From positions 1 through 64,000 of the forward strand of contig NZ_SMKG01000013.1 in the NCBI RefSeq assembly GCF_004348525.1: a stretch of DNA of 64,000 bases, in the 5' to 3' direction. Both the position numbers and the translations under genes were made by a program. Positions within the stretch are counted from its first letter, which is position 1; every line of letters starts with the position of its first letter. The notes beneath the pieces were generated by a model. That model saw nothing but the letters and a program-made list of their open reading frames with translations, was not told the DNA's origin and ran no database searches. Source of the DNA: Micromonospora sp. 15K316. GTDB lineage: Bacteria; Actinomycetota; Actinomycetes; Mycobacteriales; Micromonosporaceae. Below, piece after piece: positions 49,797-57,560 of the stretch.

Positions 49797-50549
49797 TCAG
49801 CGGCCGAACGTACGCTCGAAGAGCTCGAACATGGCCGTCCAGTGCCGCTTCTCGGCCGCCTCGTCGTACGCGGCCGTGTCGGACATGGTGAACCCGTGGG
49901 TCGCGCCCTCGTACACCTCGGAGCGGTACCGGACACCGGCGGCGTCGAGCGTCCGCTCCAGGGTGGCGATCTGCTCGGCGTTCATCGAGTGGTCGTGGTC
50001 GGCGTGGGCGAAGTAGAGCTCACCGGTGACCGAGCCGACCCCCAGGTGGGGGCTGTCGGCGGCGTCGGTGACCACCCGTCCCGCGTGGAAGCTGCCCAGC
50101 GCGGCGATCCGGTCCGGGTACGCCTCGATGGCCCGCAGCGCGTTCATGGCGCCCATGCAGTAGCCGACGATGGCGACCGGGCCGTCCGCCACGTCGTCGC
50201 GGGCGGCCAGGAAGTCCAGGTAGGCCCCGGTGTCGCGGGTGACCACCTCCGGGGTCAACGCGATCACGTACGGCCCGATCTTGTCGAAGATGGCGTCCCG
50301 CTGCGCCGCGTCGCCGAGCATCGAGAGGTCGAACAGTGGTGCCCGGCCGGCCCGGTAGAAGAGGTTCGGCATCAGCACCGCGTACCCGCGGCCGGCGATC
50401 CGCTCAGCCATCTCGACCATGCGGGGCCGCAGCCCGAACGCATCCATGAAGACCAGCACGGCCGGGAAGGGGCCCTCCCCGTCCGGAAGTACGAGGTAGG
50501 CGTCGGCCACCCCGTCGCTGGTCTTGACGTCGACCGTCGTCGTCCGCAC
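49797..50549 (-). CDS. dienelactone hydrolase family protein
   Basis: A 250-residue alpha/beta hydrolase of the dienelactone hydrolase family. The nucleophile is Cys in VGYCMGAMNAL (~125), the family hallmark; the later His is in GATHGFTM (~215) with an acidic residue in AHADHDHSMN (~180). A cap-free core starts TVDVKTSDGVADAYLVLPDG. It probably hydrolyses a lactone or ester in aromatic or secondary metabolite breakdown. GTG 50549 has GAGGAGG 7 nt upstream; the frame upstream of it is not coding. It is a single gene, bounded by terminators. Confidence 0.9.
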   Translation of the reverse strand: MRTTTVDVKTSDGVADAYLVLPDGEGPFPAVLVFMDAFGLRPRMVEMAERIAGRGYAVLMPNLFYRAGRAPLFDLSMLGDAAQRDAIFDKIGPYVIALTPEVVTRDTGAYLDFLAARDDVADGPVAIVGYCMGAMNALRAIEAYPDRIAALGSFHAGRVVTDAADSPHLGVGSVTGELYFAHADHDHSMNAEQIATLERTLDAAGVRYRSEVYEGATHGFTMSDTAAYDEAAEKRHWTAMFELFERTFGR

Positions 50550-50719
50550 CGCAGCCTCCTCGCGCGCAACAAGTTCCGCCGCAGACGCTACCCCCCGGGT
50601 CGTTGCCCCTCGCAACGAATCCCGCTGTTGAGATGCTGACGCGAACGGGGCGAACGGTGGCCCCGGGGGACCGCCCCACGCCCCCGCAATCGGCGACCGG
50701 GTGACGTACTGTGGCACGG

Positions 50720-50758
50720 GTACGCGTCCGGCCGCTCGCACCGCGGCCGGACGCGTAC
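50720..50758. terminator. strong 16-bp hairpin terminator
   Basis: GTACGCGTCCGGCCGC (50720-50735) and GCGGCCGGACGCGTAC (50743-50758) are perfect over 16 bp with a 7-nt loop, the strongest hairpin seen here. It lies 170 nt upstream of the dienelactone hydrolase start and ~360 nt past the secreted lectin gene, which has its own terminator. So it ends another transcript, or insulates the hydrolase promoter. Confidence 0.8.
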
Positions 50759-51060
50759 TTCTCACCTTCCCGGCCGGCCGGCGAGACCGGTCACCCTGCC
50801 CGACGACGAGGACTCCGAGCGCCCGCAGCCGAGGGGCGTGACGCGCGGTAGCCGGCGAACCCGGCAGGTCGGACGGTCCCGTCCGACGCGGCGGACGAGC
50901 CCGAGCAGACGCAGACTAGCTCCCGCCCCGGCAGGGACGGCCCGATCCGGGCGCGAATAGTGACCCTGTTTACATCGATGAACCGTCTCGTCTCGGAGAC
51001 CGCACGACAAGGCGACCCGGACCGGGCCACCTCCCGCGGGCAGCCGACGCGCCACCGGCG
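50759..51060 (-). other. gene-free stretch between two terminators; possible small RNA
   Basis: No credible protein gene is present between the lectin-gene terminator (51070-51101) and the hairpin at 50720-50758. On the minus strand, TTCATC and TATTCG are 17 nt apart (about 50954-50982), a weak promoter-like pair, followed by ~200 nt that can form stems (for example GTCGGACGG/CCGTCCGAC at 50868-50887) and the 16-bp terminator. This layout would fit a small RNA; the evidence is weak. Confidence 0.25.
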
Positions 51061-51069
51061 ACCGGACGC

Positions 51070-51101
51070 GCAGGGGCGCGGCCGATAGGCCGCGCCCCTG
51101 C
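51070..51101 (-). terminator. terminator of the secreted lectin gene
   Basis: GCAGGGGCGCGGCC (51070-51083) and GGCCGCGCCCCTGC (51088-51101) form a perfect 14-bp stem with a GATA-type 4-nt loop, 16 nt past the stop codon at 51117. Confidence 0.88.
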
Positions 51102-51116
51102 CCACGTCGGACCGGC

Positions 51117-52922
51117 TCAGCGGTGCCACTTCTGGTTGGAGGTGCCGCCGCAGGACCACAGCTGCAACCGCGTGCCGCTGCCGGTCTGCATGTCGGTGGC
51201 GTCCACGCACTTGTCCGCCCGCTTGTTGACCAGGTCGTGCGCGTTGTTCAGGGTGAACTTCTGCGAGGAACTGCCGGTGCAGGAGCTCAGCAGGATCCGC
51301 GCGCCGTCCGCGGTCGAGCCGCCCGCCACCGTCATGCACCGTCCGAACGCCCGGACCGTCCCGTCGCTGTAGATCGTCCACTGCTGGTTCGGGCCACCGT
51401 TGCACGTCCAGATCTGCAGCTGCGGGTTGCTCTGGTACGCGCCGTCGGTCACGTCGATGCACCGCCCGCTGCCGTACCCGATGATCGCGCCGGCTCCGCC
51501 CACCGGCTTCGGCCCCGGATTCGCCGGTGCCGTACTGGTCCGCGGCGGCGGCGGGGGCGCGGCCGATTTCGTCCCACCAGGCTGGACCGGTCCGCCGGTG
51601 GCCGTACCGCCAGTCGGGGCGCCGCCCGTGGTCGGGCCGCCGGTCGCCGGACCGCCCTGGGCCGGCCGGCCCGGCGCGGTGCCGCCCGGCCCGACGGGCG
51701 CACGCGACGGACCAGCACCGGCCGGCTTGCCGGGGCGCGGCCCCGGCAGCCGCGGATCGCCCTGATAGCTCGCGGTGTACGCCTCGGTCAGGGCGATGAG
51801 CCTGCGCACGGCCGGCGAGTCCGGCACCCCACCGGCCCGCTGCACCGCCTCCGGTCCCCACTGGAACGCGGCGAGCGCCTTCTGGTACGAGTCGCCCTGC
51901 CCGGAGCGGCCCACCTCGTCGACCAGCCGGCACATCACCGCGCCGAGCGCCGCGATCGCCTGGTGCGGGTCCCACGGCGACGCGGCCGTGGCGTTCGGAA
52001 CGTACCGCGCCCAGACCTCGGGGCTGAACTGGGCGATGCCCTGCGCGCCGGACGAGCCGAGCAGGTTCGGGTTGAACGCCGAGGCCGCCATCAACTGGGC
52101 GGCGATCCGCGTCGACGGCACCGCCGAGCAGGCCTTCCCGGCGGCCACGATCGCCGGCAGGTACGCCTCGGGCACGGGCGTCGCCGGGGTACCGCTGCTC
52201 GGCTCCACCCCGCCGACCGGCCCCGGGGACCGGGTCGGACCGCTGCGGGTGAACTCCGGCTGCCGCGCGTACCAGCTCGCGTAGCCGGTCACCACGCCGA
52301 CGTACCCCTCGGCGGCGTCCGGCACGCGGCCGGCGTCGCGGACGGCGGGCAGCCCGGAGTGGTACGCCGCCAACGCCAGCCGCCACCGGTCACCGTCCAG
52401 TTCGGTCTGCCGGACCCGCCCGGCGAGGTCGCACATGTAGTGCGCGAGCGCGACGATGTTCGCCTCGGGGTCCTCCCGCCGCGCGTCCGCACCCGGCTTC
52501 CACTCGTCCCACACCCGGTCGCTCAGGCCGGCGACCCCGGCGCCGCCCTCCGTACGGGCGGCCGGGTCGAAGCCCGACTCGGCCATCACCTGCCCGGCGA
52601 GGCGCGCCGGGGTGAGCGCCGGACAGGCCAGCGCGGCGGCGGAGATGACCTGCACCTGGCTGGCCGGCACCGGCCGGCCCGTGTGCACGTCCTCGGCGGT
52701 GGCCGCGCCGAACCCCGACGCGGCCGCCACGCCGGCCGCGGCGGCCAGGGAGAAGACGGCGCCTGCCGCCACGCCCCGACGCACCGGCGTGTCCAGGCGC
52801 GCCCCGCCGCGGCGCAGCGCCCGCGCGACCGGGGGCGGCAGGCCGCGTCGGACCCGACGGGACACGTCGGTGAGCAGGCCACGGAGCTTCGACGAGCCAC
52901 CGGCGCCGGGCGTGGGTCGCAT
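51117..52922 (-). CDS. secreted protein with two transglycosylase-like domains and a ricin-type lectin domain
   Basis: A 601-residue exported protein. A basic N-terminus and one hydrophobic helix (GVAAGAVFSLAAAAGVAAAS, ~48-67) form a signal or anchor. Two related lysozyme-like (SLT) domains follow, about 90-230 (QVMAESGFDPAARTEGGAGV) and 255-390 (AAQLMAASAFNPNLLGSSGA, GIAQFSPEVWARY); in the second, the usual catalytic Glu of ES is replaced (MAASAF). A Pro/Gly/Thr-rich linker (~400-470) leads to a ricin-B (CBM13) domain with QxW repeats (LQIWTCNGGPNQQW, LQLWSCGGTSNQKW). It likely binds and perhaps cleaves peptidoglycan. ATG 52922 has GGGAGG ~9 nt upstream. Confidence 0.85.
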   Translation of the reverse strand: MRPTPGAGGSSKLRGLLTDVSRRVRRGLPPPVARALRRGGARLDTPVRRGVAAGAVFSLAAAAGVAAASGFGAATAEDVHTGRPVPASQVQVISAAALACPALTPARLAGQVMAESGFDPAARTEGGAGVAGLSDRVWDEWKPGADARREDPEANIVALAHYMCDLAGRVRQTELDGDRWRLALAAYHSGLPAVRDAGRVPDAAEGYVGVVTGYASWYARQPEFTRSGPTRSPGPVGGVEPSSGTPATPVPEAYLPAIVAAGKACSAVPSTRIAAQLMAASAFNPNLLGSSGAQGIAQFSPEVWARYVPNATAASPWDPHQAIAALGAVMCRLVDEVGRSGQGDSYQKALAAFQWGPEAVQRAGGVPDSPAVRRLIALTEAYTASYQGDPRLPGPRPGKPAGAGPSRAPVGPGGTAPGRPAQGGPATGGPTTGGAPTGGTATGGPVQPGGTKSAAPPPPPRTSTAPANPGPKPVGGAGAIIGYGSGRCIDVTDGAYQSNPQLQIWTCNGGPNQQWTIYSDGTVRAFGRCMTVAGGSTADGARILLSSCTGSSSQKFTLNNAHDLVNKRADKCVDATDMQTGSGTRLQLWSCGGTSNQKWHR

Positions 52923-53076
52923 TCTGTTGTTCCTCCCTGCGTACCGTCTCCGCATGCACGACGGCGCGCCGGCCCGGCTGGTTCACCCACCGCCCGATCT
53001 GTTTGCGCCGCCCGCCCACGGCGGCGACACCGCCATCACCGCCGCCGGCCCCCAAGGCGGGCGGCGGGCCGGCGGG

Positions 53077-53916
53077 TCAGGCGTGCAGCTCGGCGGCGTC
53101 CACGGTCTGCGCCAGCAGCGTCGCGATGGTCATCGGCCCCACCCCGCCCGGCACGGGGGTGATCAGGCTCGCCCGGGCGGCCGCGGCGGTGAACTCGACG
53201 TCGCCCACGTTGCCGGGGTTGTAGCCGGCGTCCACCACCACCGCGCCCGGCTTGATCCACTCGCCGCGCACCAGCTCCGGCACGCCCGCCGCGGCGACCA
53301 CCACGTCGGCCTCAGCCACGTGGGAAGCCAGGTCGACGGTGCGGGAGTGGCAGTACGTCACCGTCGCGTCCCGGGCCAGCAGCAGCATCCCCGCCGGCTT
53401 GCCGAGGATCGCGCTGCGCCCCACCACGACCGCTCGGCGCCCGCGCAGCGGCACGTCGTACGCGTCCAGCAGCCGCATGATGCCCCCCGGTGTGCAGGAC
53501 ACGAAACCACGCTCCCCGAACGCCGTCGCCGCGAACGACGCCCCGGTCACCCCGTCGACGTCCTTCTCCGCGGCGATCGCCTCGAACGCGGCGCGCTCGT
53601 CGACGTGCCCCGGCACCGGGTGCTGCAACAGGATGCCGTCCACCGCGCGGTCCGCGGAGAGTTCCCGCAGCACCGTCACGAGCTCGTCGGTGCTGGTCGA
53701 GGCCGGCAGGTCCACCCGCCGCGACTCGATCCCCACCGCCGCGCAGCGGTTCACCTTCATCCGCACGTACGTGTGCGAGGCGGGATCGTCGCCGACGAGG
53801 ACCGTCGCCAGGCAGGGCCGGCGCCCGTGGGTACGCGCGAACGCCGCGGCGCGCTCCGCGGTCTGGTCGAGCAGCGTCCGGGCCAGGGTCTGCCCGTCCA
53901 TCAACGTCGCGGTCAT
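53077..53916 (-). CDS. folD: bifunctional methylene-THF dehydrogenase/cyclohydrolase, FolD
   Basis: A 279-residue FolD. The catalytic Lys lies in SHTYVRMKVNRCAAVGI (~56), the dinucleotide and folate motifs are ILLQHPVPGHVDE, CTPGGIMRLLDAY, VVVGRSAILGKPAGMLLLAR and ITPVPGGVGPMTIATLLAQT near the end. It interconverts 5,10-methylene-, methenyl- and 10-formyl-tetrahydrofolate with NADP in the cytoplasm, supplying one-carbon units to purine synthesis. The ATG at 53916 has GAGG/GGAG just upstream, and that Shine-Dalgarno is part of a hairpin controlled by the ZTP riboswitch upstream. Longer frames upstream overlap the riboswitch and are not coding. Confidence 0.95.
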   Translation of the reverse strand: MTATLMDGQTLARTLLDQTAERAAAFARTHGRRPCLATVLVGDDPASHTYVRMKVNRCAAVGIESRRVDLPASTSTDELVTVLRELSADRAVDGILLQHPVPGHVDERAAFEAIAAEKDVDGVTGASFAATAFGERGFVSCTPGGIMRLLDAYDVPLRGRRAVVVGRSAILGKPAGMLLLARDATVTYCHSRTVDLASHVAEADVVVAAAGVPELVRGEWIKPGAVVVDAGYNPGNVGDVEFTAAAARASLITPVPGGVGPMTIATLLAQTVDAAELHA

Positions 53917-53921
53917 GTGCG

Positions 53922-54013
53922 GCTCCTCACCTCGTGGTGAGGAGCACCCAGGCGGACGATGCTCCAGCAGACAGCGCTCCCCGGTGGTGGACCACCCTCG
54001 CCAGTCGCGCGCC
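53922..54013 (-). promoter_or_regulatory. ZTP (pfl) riboswitch with a Shine-Dalgarno-sequestering hairpin
   Basis: On the minus strand the folD leader contains the ZTP-aptamer landmarks in order: GCGCGACTGGCG (54010-53999), ACCGGGGAGCG (~53984-53974) and CCGCCTGGGTG (53955-53945). The last bases continue into GCTCCTCACC-ACGA-GGTGAGGAGC (53945-53922), a perfect 10-bp stem whose 3' arm is the folD ribosome binding site. The aptamer senses ZMP/ZTP, which build up when 10-formyl-THF is short; ligand binding should free the binding site and raise FolD. Translational control is inferred from the hairpin; transcription attenuation is less likely with no U tract. Confidence 0.88.
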
Positions 54014-54061
54014 ATCCAGGCTACCAACGGACCGGCGCGCGGGCCACGCGACGGCCCCCGG

Positions 54062-54673
54062 CTAGCCGAGCTGCCGCCCCGTCTCCGCGTAGAAGGACAC
54101 CAGCTCGCGCAACGCGACGGCCCTGCGGGACACCGCGGCGAGATCCCTGCCCTCCGCGGTGAAGGGCGGCGGCACGGCACTGATCCCCTCGTCAAGGGCG
54201 AGGGCCGCGACCTCCCGCTCCCACCCCGGCCAGCGCAGGTTCTCGTAGAACGCGGTCAGCGCGCCGCCGAGCACCGCGCCGAGCCACTCGCCGTACCCCC
54301 GCTCCAGATCCAGCCAACCGAGCTCGTCCGGGCCGAAGTAGTGCACGCTCGGCCGGACGTCCGGCCGGGTGCGCAGCCACGCGTACCGGCCGCCCAGCAC
54401 GTCGTGGCCGACGACGAGCAGCCCGGTGGACGGGTCGGACTCGGCGACCACGTCGGGCAGCAGGCCGTGCCCACCGCCCAGCACCCGCAGCCACCCGTGG
54501 TCCACCAGCAGCCCACCGCTGTTGGCCACCACCCCGCCCAGCCACGACCCGGCGGTGATGCCGAGCGCCGCCAGGCAGGACGCCGCCCGCCGCGGGTCGG
54601 CCGGCAGCACCTCGACCGGGTACGGGGCCTCAGCGACCGCCGCCGACACCTCGTGCCACGTAGACAGCTCCAC
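54062..54673 (-). CDS. DUF2625 family protein
   Basis: A 203-residue protein of the DUF2625 family. Recognisable stretches are YPVEVLPADPRRAASCLAAL, GSWLGGVVANSGGLLVDHGW (~48), LRVLGGGHGLLPDVV and YFGPDELGWLDLERGYGEW, with a C-terminal helical part. The function is unknown; members are cytoplasmic, and no catalytic site is established. The GTG at 54673 has a -10-like CAGGCT 6 nt upstream and no Shine-Dalgarno, so it may be leaderless. It lies upstream of folD on the same strand, but the riboswitch suggests folD has its own promoter. Confidence 0.85.
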   Translation of the reverse strand: MELSTWHEVSAAVAEAPYPVEVLPADPRRAASCLAALGITAGSWLGGVVANSGGLLVDHGWLRVLGGGHGLLPDVVAESDPSTGLLVVGHDVLGGRYAWLRTRPDVRPSVHYFGPDELGWLDLERGYGEWLGAVLGGALTAFYENLRWPGWEREVAALALDEGISAVPPPFTAEGRDLAAVSRRAVALRELVSFYAETGRQLG

Positions 54674-54742
54674 CCGGTCAGCCTGCCACGCCCCATCCGA
54701 CCCCTCGGCGACGGCACGGTGGCGTCCGGCGAGCCACCCGGT

Positions 54743-54775
54743 TTGACCTTGACACTGGTGTCAGGCCCCTACCGT
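54743..54775 (+). promoter_or_regulatory. MerR-type promoter of the SDR gene
   Basis: TTGACC (54743-54748) and a -10-like TACCGT (54770-54775) are separated by 21 nt, longer than normal. Between them lies the dyad TGACAC-TG-GTGTCA (54750-54763), perfect 6-bp arms. An overlong spacer with a central dyad is the hallmark of MerR-activated promoters, and a MerR gene lies just past the SDR gene (55576-55926). Confidence 0.6.
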
Positions 54776-54821
54776 TGCCGAGTTCTGGCGGTGATCCCGC
54801 ACCAGGAGAGGGGACAGGCAG

Positions 54822-55574
54822 ATGCCATCGGAGTGGGACGGACGGGTTGTCGTGGTGACGGGCGGCAGCGCCGGTATCGGTAGGGCGACCGCCCACCTCT
54901 TCGCCGAACGCGGAGCCCAGGTCGTCGTCACGGGACGCCGACCCGACCGCTTGGCCGAGGCGACCGAGGGGCAGCCGCGGTTGACGTCGCTGGTGAGCGA
55001 CGCCCGGAACCCCGAGGACGCGGAGCGGATCGTCACGACGATCACGTCACGGTTCGGCCGGCTCGACGTACTGGTCAACAATGCCGGCATGTTCGCGGCG
55101 CTCCCCCTCGCCGAGTCCGACGCGACGGCGGTGGCGGACCTGTTCGCGGTGAACGTGATCGGTCCCACGGTGCTGACCCGGGCCGCGTTGCCGCACCTGC
55201 GGGCGAGCCGCGGCTCGGTGGTGAACGTCTCGAGCGCGTTCGGGACGCTGCCGGCCCCGGGTTTCGCCCACTACGGGGCGAGCAAGACGGCAATCGATTC
55301 GCTGACCCGCAGTTGGGCGCTGGAGCTGGCCGCCGACGGGATCCGGGTCAACGCGGTCGCACCCGGGCCGGTCTACAGCGACGCGCTGGCCGCCGCGGGA
55401 CTCCCGGCCGCCGTGATCGAGCAGATCCACCGCGACGAGGCGGCGCGCGTACCGCTGGGGCGGCGGGGCCAGCCGGCGGAGATCGCCGACTGGATCGCGG
55501 CGCTGGCCGACCCCAGGGCGGCCTGGGTGACCGGTCAGGTGGTCGCGATCGACGGCGGGCTGACCCTGACCTGA
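54822..55574 (+). CDS. short-chain dehydrogenase/reductase (SDR)
   Basis: A 250-residue classical SDR. The cofactor motif is VVVTGGSAGIGRATAHLF (TGxxxGIG, ~12), NNAG is in VLVNNAGMFAALP (~87), and the catalytic Ser-Tyr-Lys are in VVNVSSAFGTLPAPGFAHYG and ASKTAID (~137-155). The closing AWVTGQVVAIDGGLTLT is standard. The Arg in GRRPDR after the second strand favours NADP(H). The substrate is unknown. ATG with GAGAGGGG upstream. The promoter has a MerR-type dyad, so expression is likely switched by the neighbouring MerR protein. Confidence 0.95.
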   Translation: MPSEWDGRVVVVTGGSAGIGRATAHLFAERGAQVVVTGRRPDRLAEATEGQPRLTSLVSDARNPEDAERIVTTITSRFGRLDVLVNNAGMFAALPLAESDATAVADLFAVNVIGPTVLTRAALPHLRASRGSVVNVSSAFGTLPAPGFAHYGASKTAIDSLTRSWALELAADGIRVNAVAPGPVYSDALAAAGLPAAVIEQIHRDEAARVPLGRRGQPAEIADWIAALADPRAAWVTGQVVAIDGGLTLT

Positions 55575-55575
55575 C

Positions 55576-55926
55576 TCAGCCGCCCCAGTGGCGCAGCTGC
55601 CGGGTCAGCCGCGTGTGCACCTGGTCGAGGTCGGCGCGGCGTCGCCGCACGGTCGCCAGCCGCCGCTGGTAGACCTCGACGGCGGGCGGGCAGGCGGGCT
55701 CCTGGGCCAGGTCGCGGTCGAGGCAGGGCAGGAACGTTCGCACGTCGTCGACGGTCAGCCCGTCCGCGAGGAGGCGGCGCACGTTGTCGACCCGCAGGAC
55801 CGCGTCCTCGGCGTAGTCGCGGTAGCCGCTGGCGGTGCGGCCGGCGTGCAGCAGCCCCTGCTGCTCGTAGTAGCGAAGGGAACGCTGGCTGGCGCCCGTA
55901 CGCGATGACAGCTCACCGATGCGCAC
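55576..55926 (-). CDS. MerR-family regulator
   Basis: A 116-residue MerR-type activator. The winged helix-turn-helix is at the N-terminus: RIGELSSRTGASQRSLRYYE then QQGLLHAGRTASGYRDYAED, with a long dimerisation helix after (VYQRRLATVRRRRADLDQVH). It has one Cys near residue 68 (FLPCLDRD) and another at 79 (EPACPPAV), but no mercury-type triad. It belongs to the short class that senses small organic molecules or redox change. It is convergent with the SDR gene, one base apart, and probably acts on the long-spacer promoter at 54743-54775. Confidence 0.92.
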   Translation of the reverse strand: MRIGELSSRTGASQRSLRYYEQQGLLHAGRTASGYRDYAEDAVLRVDNVRRLLADGLTVDDVRTFLPCLDRDLAQEPACPPAVEVYQRRLATVRRRRADLDQVHTRLTRQLRHWGG

Positions 55927-56049
55927 CCGGAGCTCCTCGTTCGTCCCACCTGCCGCTGGTCGCCACCCAGAATATCCGCCGGCACCGGCGACGCGCCGCG
56001 CCGAACGTGATCACCCGGTCACACTCCGGGCAGGTCGGGTACGAGTCGC

Positions 56050-56577
56050 TCAGCCGGCCGCGGGCGTGAGGTCGGCGCGGGTGAGCAGCGCACGCAGCGC
56101 GATGCCCTCGGCCGCCAACGCCTCGGCGCCGCCCTCCTGACGGTCGATGACGCAGACGGCGGCGTCGACGCGGGCGCCGAGCTGCCGCAGCTCCCGGGTC
56201 GAGGCCACGACCTGCCCGCCGGAGGTCACCACGTCCTCGACCACGAGCACCTGCCGCCCGGCCACCTCGGCGCCCTCGGCCAGCCGGGCCGTGCCGTACG
56301 GTTTCGCAGCCTTCCGGACGAACGCGCACGGCAGCCCGGTGTGCCGGCCGAGCGCCGTCACGACGGCGATCCCGCCCATCTCCAGACCGGCGAGCACCTC
56401 CGTGCCGGCGGGCACCAGGGCGACCAGCTGCCCGGCGAGGGCGTCCAGCAGCACCGGGTCCGCCTCGAACTGGTACTTGTCGAAGTACTCGGTGGCCACC
56501 CGCCCGGAACGCAGCACGAACTCTCCGGTGAGCCGGGACCGGCTGTTGACCTGACGGGCGAGATCATCGAGATTCAC
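56050..56577 (-). CDS. pyrE: orotate phosphoribosyltransferase
   Basis: A 175-residue PyrE. It starts VNLDDLARQVNSRSRLTGEF, has the family FVLRSGRVATEYFDKYQFEADP (~21), GLEMGGIAVVTAL (~66), FVRKAAKPYGTARLAEG (~88, catalytic loop Lys) and the PRPP-binding motif VLVVEDVVTSGGQVV (~112). It converts orotate and PRPP to OMP in pyrimidine synthesis. The GTG at 56577 is preferred: a -10-like CAAGAT lies 7 nt upstream (56585-56590), which fits a leaderless transcript, and the frame beyond is not coding. Other pyrimidine genes are not in the window. Confidence 0.93.
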   Translation of the reverse strand: MNLDDLARQVNSRSRLTGEFVLRSGRVATEYFDKYQFEADPVLLDALAGQLVALVPAGTEVLAGLEMGGIAVVTALGRHTGLPCAFVRKAAKPYGTARLAEGAEVAGRQVLVVEDVVTSGGQVVASTRELRQLGARVDAAVCVIDRQEGGAEALAAEGIALRALLTRADLTPAAG

Positions 56578-56750
56578 GGCACGGATCTTGGCACGGCGGC
56601 CCCGGGGCGACAAACCCGCGGCGGTGCGCCGCCCGCCGCTACCGGTCCTCGTGCTGACGGCGGTGGCGCGGCTACCGGACACCGCCCGCGCGCCGACCCG
56701 CCGCCACCCCGGCAGGCAGACGAACCTGCCGGGGTCGCCGCGGAGCCCGC

Positions 56751-57395
56751 TCAGGAGGAGCAGGTGTTCAGCATGCTCTGCAACGCCGACTTCTCCGCGC
56801 TCTGCAGCTTCAGGTTCCAGTTGAACTTCGTGCGGATCCACATCTTCGCGTACGTGCAGCGGTAGGCGGCGCGCGACGGCGTCCACGTCGACGGGTCCTG
56901 GTCACCCTTGGCCTGATTGACGTTGTCGGTGACCGCGATGAGCTGTGGGCCGCTCAGGTCGTTGGCGAAGGACTGCCGGCGGGAGGTCGTCCACGAGTTC
57001 GCCCCGGAGCGCCACGCCTCCGCCAGCGGCACCACGTGGTCGATGTCGACGTCCGCCGGGTTGCTCCACGTCGCACCGTCGTACGGGCTGTACCAGCTGC
57101 CCGAGGTCGCCGCGCAGGCGCCGTCGACCTGCACGCCGCTGCCGTCGCGCCGCAGCACCGTCTCCCGGGTGTTGCAGCTTCCCGAGATCGTGATCCAGTG
57201 CGGGAACGCCTCCCGGCTGTAGCCGCTCATGCTGCCCTCGGCGGCGACGGTGAGGCTGTTCAGGTTGCTCTGCGCGGTCGCCTTGCTCGGGATGCCGGGC
57301 GGGGCCGCGGCGGCCGGTCCGGCGAGAAGGGTCGTCGTGGCTGCCGCAGCGGCGGCGGCGATGGTTGCGGCGAGGAGCCGGGTACGGCGTCGCAC
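56751..57395 (-). CDS. secreted HNH-family nuclease (GmrSD C-terminal/DUF1524-like)
   Basis: A 214-residue exported protein. A Sec signal is clear: VRRRTRLLAATIAAAAAAAT then TTLLAGPAAAAPPG with AxA cleavage near residue 32. The mature domain has an HNH-like core, VDIDHVVPLAEAWRSGANSW (~125, His-Asp metal/catalytic site) and NQAKGDQDPSTWTPSRAAY (~165, Asn/Lys partner). Two Cys pairs (GSCNTRE, GACAAT, YRCTY, LNTCSS) suit an extracellular disulfide-stabilised enzyme. It likely degrades extracellular DNA. The GTG at 57395 has GGGAGG 5 nt upstream. Confidence 0.88.
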   Translation of the reverse strand: MRRRTRLLAATIAAAAAAATTTLLAGPAAAAPPGIPSKATAQSNLNSLTVAAEGSMSGYSREAFPHWITISGSCNTRETVLRRDGSGVQVDGACAATSGSWYSPYDGATWSNPADVDIDHVVPLAEAWRSGANSWTTSRRQSFANDLSGPQLIAVTDNVNQAKGDQDPSTWTPSRAAYRCTYAKMWIRTKFNWNLKLQSAEKSALQSMLNTCSS

Positions 57396-57560
57396 AGGTG
57401 CCTCCCGAGGCGTTGGGTACGGGACACTCAACGTCGTCGATCGGTGTGATCGCGCCGCAACGGGCAGGTGGCCGGGCTTCTACGCGCACCCGAAGCTCCG
57501 GGGTCGGCGCCGGCGCGTCGGCCTCCCCACCGGCGCCCGGTCCGCGGTTAGCCTGGTCGC

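Noticed and set aside
50762-51055. Possible 97-codon gene between the lectin and hydrolase genes
   Set aside because: Basic, low-complexity translation with no Shine-Dalgarno and no homology pattern; treated as non-coding.
55913-56049. Short minus-strand reading with CPECDRVITFGAARRRC between merR and pyrE, zinc-ribbon-like
   Set aside because: There is no start codon with a ribosome binding site in the gap, and its upstream part lies in the wrong frame of pyrE; too short to support.
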